Of a stretch of 64,000 nt of DNA, positions 59,903-64,000 are shown in pieces. The DNA is from Begonia masoniana (Eukaryota > Streptophyta > Magnoliopsida > Cucurbitales > Begoniaceae). Below the pieces are notes generated by a model, which made no database searches, had not been told where the DNA came from, and saw nothing but the letters and a program-made list of their open reading frames with translations. Numbering within the stretch: the first letter of the stretch is position 1; every line of letters starts with the position of its first letter. The DNA lies in assembly GCA_022432975.1 (NCBI GenBank), contig CM039510.1, positions 8,009,387-8,073,386 on the forward strand, read 5' to 3'. Made by a program: the position numbers and the translations under genes.

Positions 59903-61660
59903 AATGAATACCTAAAAATGAAAACTTTATGAGTGATTCTAATAGACAATGTTAAAAAATGGCAGCATGTACATTTATAGGTAAGAAAGGTTTGTACAAA
60001 TAGAGAAACTTTCAAGTGTTTAGTTGGTGAGAAAATACAAAAAATAACACGTTGAGTATGCATATTCTGATCGTAGTAAACTTCGAGCAATCAAAGAGTG
60101 CGTAATAGACATATTTGACTATTGACAAATTCGATCGTATCGACTCTTAATGACCCGATTCTTTTCTTCTTTTTTATAGTTCGTTTATTTAAAATGTTTG
60201 ACATTTGTTGCATCTTGTAATAAATTTTAAAAAATTAAAATATATTGCAAGAGTCAACACGAAAAGGGAAAATAAAATTGATAATTTTGTTTATTATTAG
60301 TTAAACTTTTGTGGTTTTAGGGTTTATTTTGATTTAGGGTTTGTGAAGAAATTAGGGATTTTGTTAGAAATCGATAGAGTTGTTTATTTATTACTCATTA
60401 ATGATGTATTAGTGATTATTGAGGTTGTTGGAGTAGATTAATGGTGTTGGTTGATGTTTAATGTATAAGTTTAGTTGTTGGAAATGTAGTTGAGACACCC
60501 AATTAATAGAGGTTTGAAGTTATGGCACCAAGTCTTCGATGACTGCCCGAAAGAAAGAATTATAGTTTTACAAAAGAAGGTGTTCTAAAACTAAGCTTCG
60601 AGCCGTCTCATGTGGTAGAACACGTCCTCCACAATATAGGTGTGTTTATTTTTGTAAGAGAAGGACATGCCCCACCGTCAAGAAATTTAAGTGTAAAGAT
60701 CTTCAGAGAAGACTCGACGGTTTCAAAATCTTCATAAAAACACATGATCCTCGAGTTCAGCGTTAAGATCAGAATGGGTACCTGAGTCAAAAGCGTTGCT
60801 CCCAGAGGTCTATTCCTTTTGTTATATCACAATCTAAAGCAATATTTTTTTCCTCATGTAAATTGTTTATATTTTGAAAAATTACCTATTTCTTAAGAAT
60901 ATTTCTTTTAGACTACTCATTAATATTTTTGATGATTTTAAAATAGTTTTAAAGTCACGGAGTAACGCATGTCACTATTATTATGAATAATAGTGAATTC
61001 TGCGATGCGTAGGGACTTAAAAAACCAACAATTGGCAACCACTGTCAAGCTCAAACAAACAACAACCACCAATTTGATCTTCATAATGAATACCTAAAAA
61101 TGAAAACTTTATGAGTGATTCTAATAGACAATGTTAAAAAATGGCAGCATGTACATTTATAGGTAAGAAAGGTTTGTACAAATAGAGAAACTTTCAAGTG
61201 TTTAGTTGGTGAGAAAATACAAAAAATAACACGTTGAGTATGCATATTCTGATCGTAGTAAACTTCGAGCAATCAAAGAGTGCGTAATAGACATATTTGA
61301 CTATTGACAAATTCGATCGTATCGACTCTTAATGACCCGATTCTTTTCTTCTTTTTTATAGTTCGTTTATTTAAAATGTTTGACATTTGTTGCATCTTGT
61401 AATAAATTTTAAAAAATTAAAATATATTGCAAGAGTCAACACGAAAAGGGAAAATAAAATTGATAATTTTGTTTATTATTAGTTAAACTTTTGTGGTTTT
61501 AGGGTTTATTTTGATTTAGGGTTTGTGAAGAAATTAGGGATTTTGTTAGAAATCGATAGAGTTGTTTATTTATTACTCATTAATGATGTATTAGTGATTA
61601 TTGAGGTTGTTGGAGTAGATTAATGGTGTTGGTTGATGTTTAATGTTAAGTTTAGGTTGT
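59395..61660. repeat. Tandem duplication, offset about 1182 bp, with a noisy join
   Basis: 59760-60470 (solo-LTR end, XTH signal-peptide exon and upstream, start of a Gypsy-LTR fragment) recurs almost base for base at 60942-61660. Between them, 60470-60940 is indel-rich: it runs from Gypsy LTR sequence with errors into the solo-LTR sequence equivalent to 59395-59760, again with errors. The second copy carries a duplicate of the XTH signal-peptide segment at 61031-61084. This looks like an assembly stutter bridged by uncorrected read sequence. Confidence 0.85.
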
Positions 61661-62838
61661 TGGAAATGTAGTTGGACACCATTAATAGAGTTTTGAAGTT
61701 AGTGAGCACCAAGTGCTCGATGAAATGCCCGAAAGAAATGAATTAGAGTTTTAAAAGAATTTGTTCTAGCTCGAGACGTCGATTTGTTTAGATTTGATGT
61801 TTGAGAGTCGATATTAATGATGTGTTGTTAAATGCCCTAGGTAACCCAAGCTCGAAGGACGGTGCTCGGCATATCTAGGACGCCAGGTAAGTGAGTGTTA
61901 GGTTTCCGGCCACTAAGGCCCTACGTCGTAACGATGTTGATAATTATGGTTGTGATGAAATTAGGTAGTTACAGGGTTGGTGGTAAGAAGGGTAGCCTAA
62001 GTAGTGCCTTAGTGATTAGTTAGTGGTCGTTCAATAGATGTTTTTACGTATGTCATTCCTCATGCATCATGTTTTATTAAAGTGCACACGAACTATTTAT
62101 GAGCATGTTTTATGTAACGTTAAATTACAGAACGATCATGAATTCCGAACGATGTATGTTTCTCACGGGATAAGATGTATGTTTCTCACGGGATAAGATG
62201 TATGATTTCTCACGGGGCAAGTCATGTGTTTCTCACGGGATAAGATGTATGATTTCTCACGGGGCAAGTTATGGTTCTCACAGGGCAAGAAAATGGTTTA
62301 ATGAAATGAAATGAAACTGTTTTACAAATGTCATGCATATAAGTAATGTTATGTTCAGTACACTCCTTACTAAGCATTAAGCTTAATGTATTTATCGTAT
62401 GATGTAGGTGACGAGAACGAAGGTGAGGAACCGCCCTACGATGATCAAGTGTAGTTGGTCGATGGACGGAGCTCGTGGCGGCGGAGCGTGTTTTGGCTAG
62501 GCTGGTTGACTCACGGTTAGGTGTTTTTGAGAGTTTTTGGGTGACGTTTGGATAATGGTGAACTAGATAGATTTTTGGTACAATCAGATAAACTTTTGGA
62601 TGTTTTGCGACTGAATAGATATATATTGTGTTTTATAGTGTTTTGATGTTTTTCAAACAGGAAGGAAATGTTAAACTTTTAAACGGAACCACGCGGTTCG
62701 TTTTTACGAAATTTGATTGTATTTAAAGTGAATTTTGTCGTTTTTGAATGTTTGGGAAAATGTCACGTTAGAAATGTATTTCACGGGATGTATGTAAAGA
62801 AGTGGTAAGTAAGAATAGTGTAAAGAAAGTGTGAGAAA
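61492..62838 (+). mobile_element. Internal fragment of the Gypsy LTR
   Basis: Matches 52607-53955 at roughly 98 percent by eye, including the TCTCACGGG array, but lacks both LTR ends (LTR positions about 467-1815). The left edge abuts XTH upstream sequence; the right edge stops at GTGTGAGAAAG. There is no target duplication, so it is a rearranged or misassembled fragment. Confidence 0.8.
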
Positions 62839-64000
62839 GAATAGTGTAAACTTTTAGGCGTTCCTCACACTTCCGACTTTTTACCGTATTTGACGCTGAT
62901 CGTCTTTGCGTTAGAGCGCTCAGGGAATGCTCCATATCGTCGCTTATCCAATCGTCTCCCCACAATTGAGTTGCCAACCTCCGGCGTTGTGACGGTAGGA
63001 TTCCTCGCCCTCGGTCTTGAAATGTTCTACAATTAGTGAGCTAACTTAATGCCTGCTGTTTATGGTGAGAATGTTAGAAGCCTTTTGCTTAAAAAACAAA
63101 GCAATTTTGAAATTTGACGTTGATGGAAGAAAAACGAAGAGCGAAGAAGAGAGTATGATCGAAATAAAATAGTTTCATGCTTAAGGAAAACTACTTTCGT
63201 TTCTGCAAGTTTGTTGGTGGAGCTATTTGCTCACCATTGCTGACATTTCTGGATCGTCTCTGACGAAGCAAAAGTAGTCAATTTCCTGGTTGCAGAGTTA
63301 GCATTTGTTTTTTAAATTTGTTACTTTGGTCATTTTTCTAGTCTTTAAGCAAATTATGTGGAGTTTTTCCATAGTAGTTCCGGCAAAGTGGAAAGCATCG
63401 AGCTCGTCTTCCTCACTATCAATAATTTCAATGGTTCATAGATTTACTCAAATTAAGGTGATGTGGTGGGAATCAACATTCAATGGGGCACAAGTTTTGC
63501 AAATCTTTTCCTAGCTCTTTCACATTCATCAGTAATTTCTGAAAAATTCAACCCAATCCAAAAACACCTGCTTCTGCAGCTTTTTCAGCTTCTCCTCGAC
63601 AAGATTGTTCTTGAGAGACTCATGGCAGTTTCACCAAGTTCTCCCCTGTAAACGTTGATTTTTTTTCATTTCCCTTTAATTTTTCAAAATATAACTTTTT
63701 GATTTGGCATTTGTTACGTGATTTAGTAGGGAAAATGATCTGATTTTCTTGTTTAGGTTCTCTGTGCTTGAAATCCAAGCTTATTTCTGTGTAATTTAGG
63801 GAGATAGATCTAATTTCATTATTCTAATCCATGCGGGAAGTTTGAAATTAAACTTATTAGTTTAAAAGTTTGTTGCAAATGCAGTTTTTTGGTCTGCAGC
63901 ACTATATTGATGGATGGAATGTGCATAAGAATGGGAGAGATGTACAAAAAATGCACAATAACACAAACAATTAACGCAACTGGGATTCAAAGTTTGCATT
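62839..64000. other. Unassigned terminal stretch
   Basis: No family recognised. A more GC-rich patch at 62850-63000 and a minus-strand stretch near 63590-63540 (KLKKLQKQVFLDWVEFF) look weakly coding and may be exon remnants, but frames are short and no splice structure could be set. Confidence 0.3.

Noticed and set aside
59899..61272. Duplicated 63-residue minus-strand protein (59899-60090 and 61081-61272)
   Set aside because: It is XTH upstream sequence read across the 5' UTR in another frame and is duplicated only by the assembly stutter.

Overview
This is plant nuclear DNA, almost certainly from a eudicot: spliced genes with GT-AG introns in very AT-rich sequence, chromovirus-type LTR retrotransposons, many small foldback DNA transposons, and plant-specific families (WRKY, AT-hook/PPC, XTH, TH2, IPUT1). 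I cannot name the species. The window is a draft assembly: it has a 100-base gap (10305-10404) and two stretches that look like unpolished long-read sequence.

Three genes look complete. IPUT1-like GT8 glucuronosyltransferase (+, 11912-17485, 10 exons) makes the sphingolipid GlcA-IPC. TH2 (-, 24886-28655, 6 exons) is the bifunctional TenA/HAD enzyme of thiamin salvage and thiamin monophosphate dephosphorylation. An AT-hook/PPC nuclear protein (+, 34348-39930, 6 exons) is a clade-B-like AHL. TH2 and AHL diverge from a shared 5.7 kb intergenic region full of transposons; IPUT1 and TH2 converge. I see no functional link between them. Three other genes are broken. A group IIb WRKY (5441-7298) has its WRKYGQK exon destroyed. 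The last three exons of a UTP25-like gene (54700-55694) stand alone behind a retrotransposon. An XTH gene (minus, 56479-59902) is split in its first exon by a solo LTR with a 5-bp target duplication and carries frameshifts.

Layout: 1-5.4 kb has an inverted repeat of a coding fragment and degenerate repeat DNA; 5.4-10.3 kb holds the WRKY relic followed by two related minus-strand LTR-like blocks; 10.4-17.5 kb IPUT1; 17.5-24.6 kb transposon-rich intergenic DNA, with hAT-type and foldback elements and a three-unit tandem repeat; 24.9-28.7 kb TH2; 28.7-34.3 kb several DNA transposons; 34.3-40 kb AHL with a Mutator-like element in intron 2; 40.3-41.2 kb a nearly full-length hairpin element; 41.35-49.03 kb a noisy second copy of 26.79-34.44 kb; 49.03-54.50 kb a 5'-truncated Tekay-like Gypsy element with its 3' LTR; 54.7-55.7 kb the UTP25 3' end; 56.5-59.9 kb the XTH pseudogene; 59.4-62.8 kb a tandemly repeated chimeric join to a Gypsy LTR fragment; 62.8-64 kb unassigned.

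I found no new biological system. The most useful observations are the datable transposon insertions (exact 5-, 8- and 9-bp target duplications), a Mutator-like family carrying an expanded CT tract and possibly a captured exon, the TGACGTCA array in an LTR-like block, and the assembly problems, which would otherwise yield false pseudogenes and false gene duplications.
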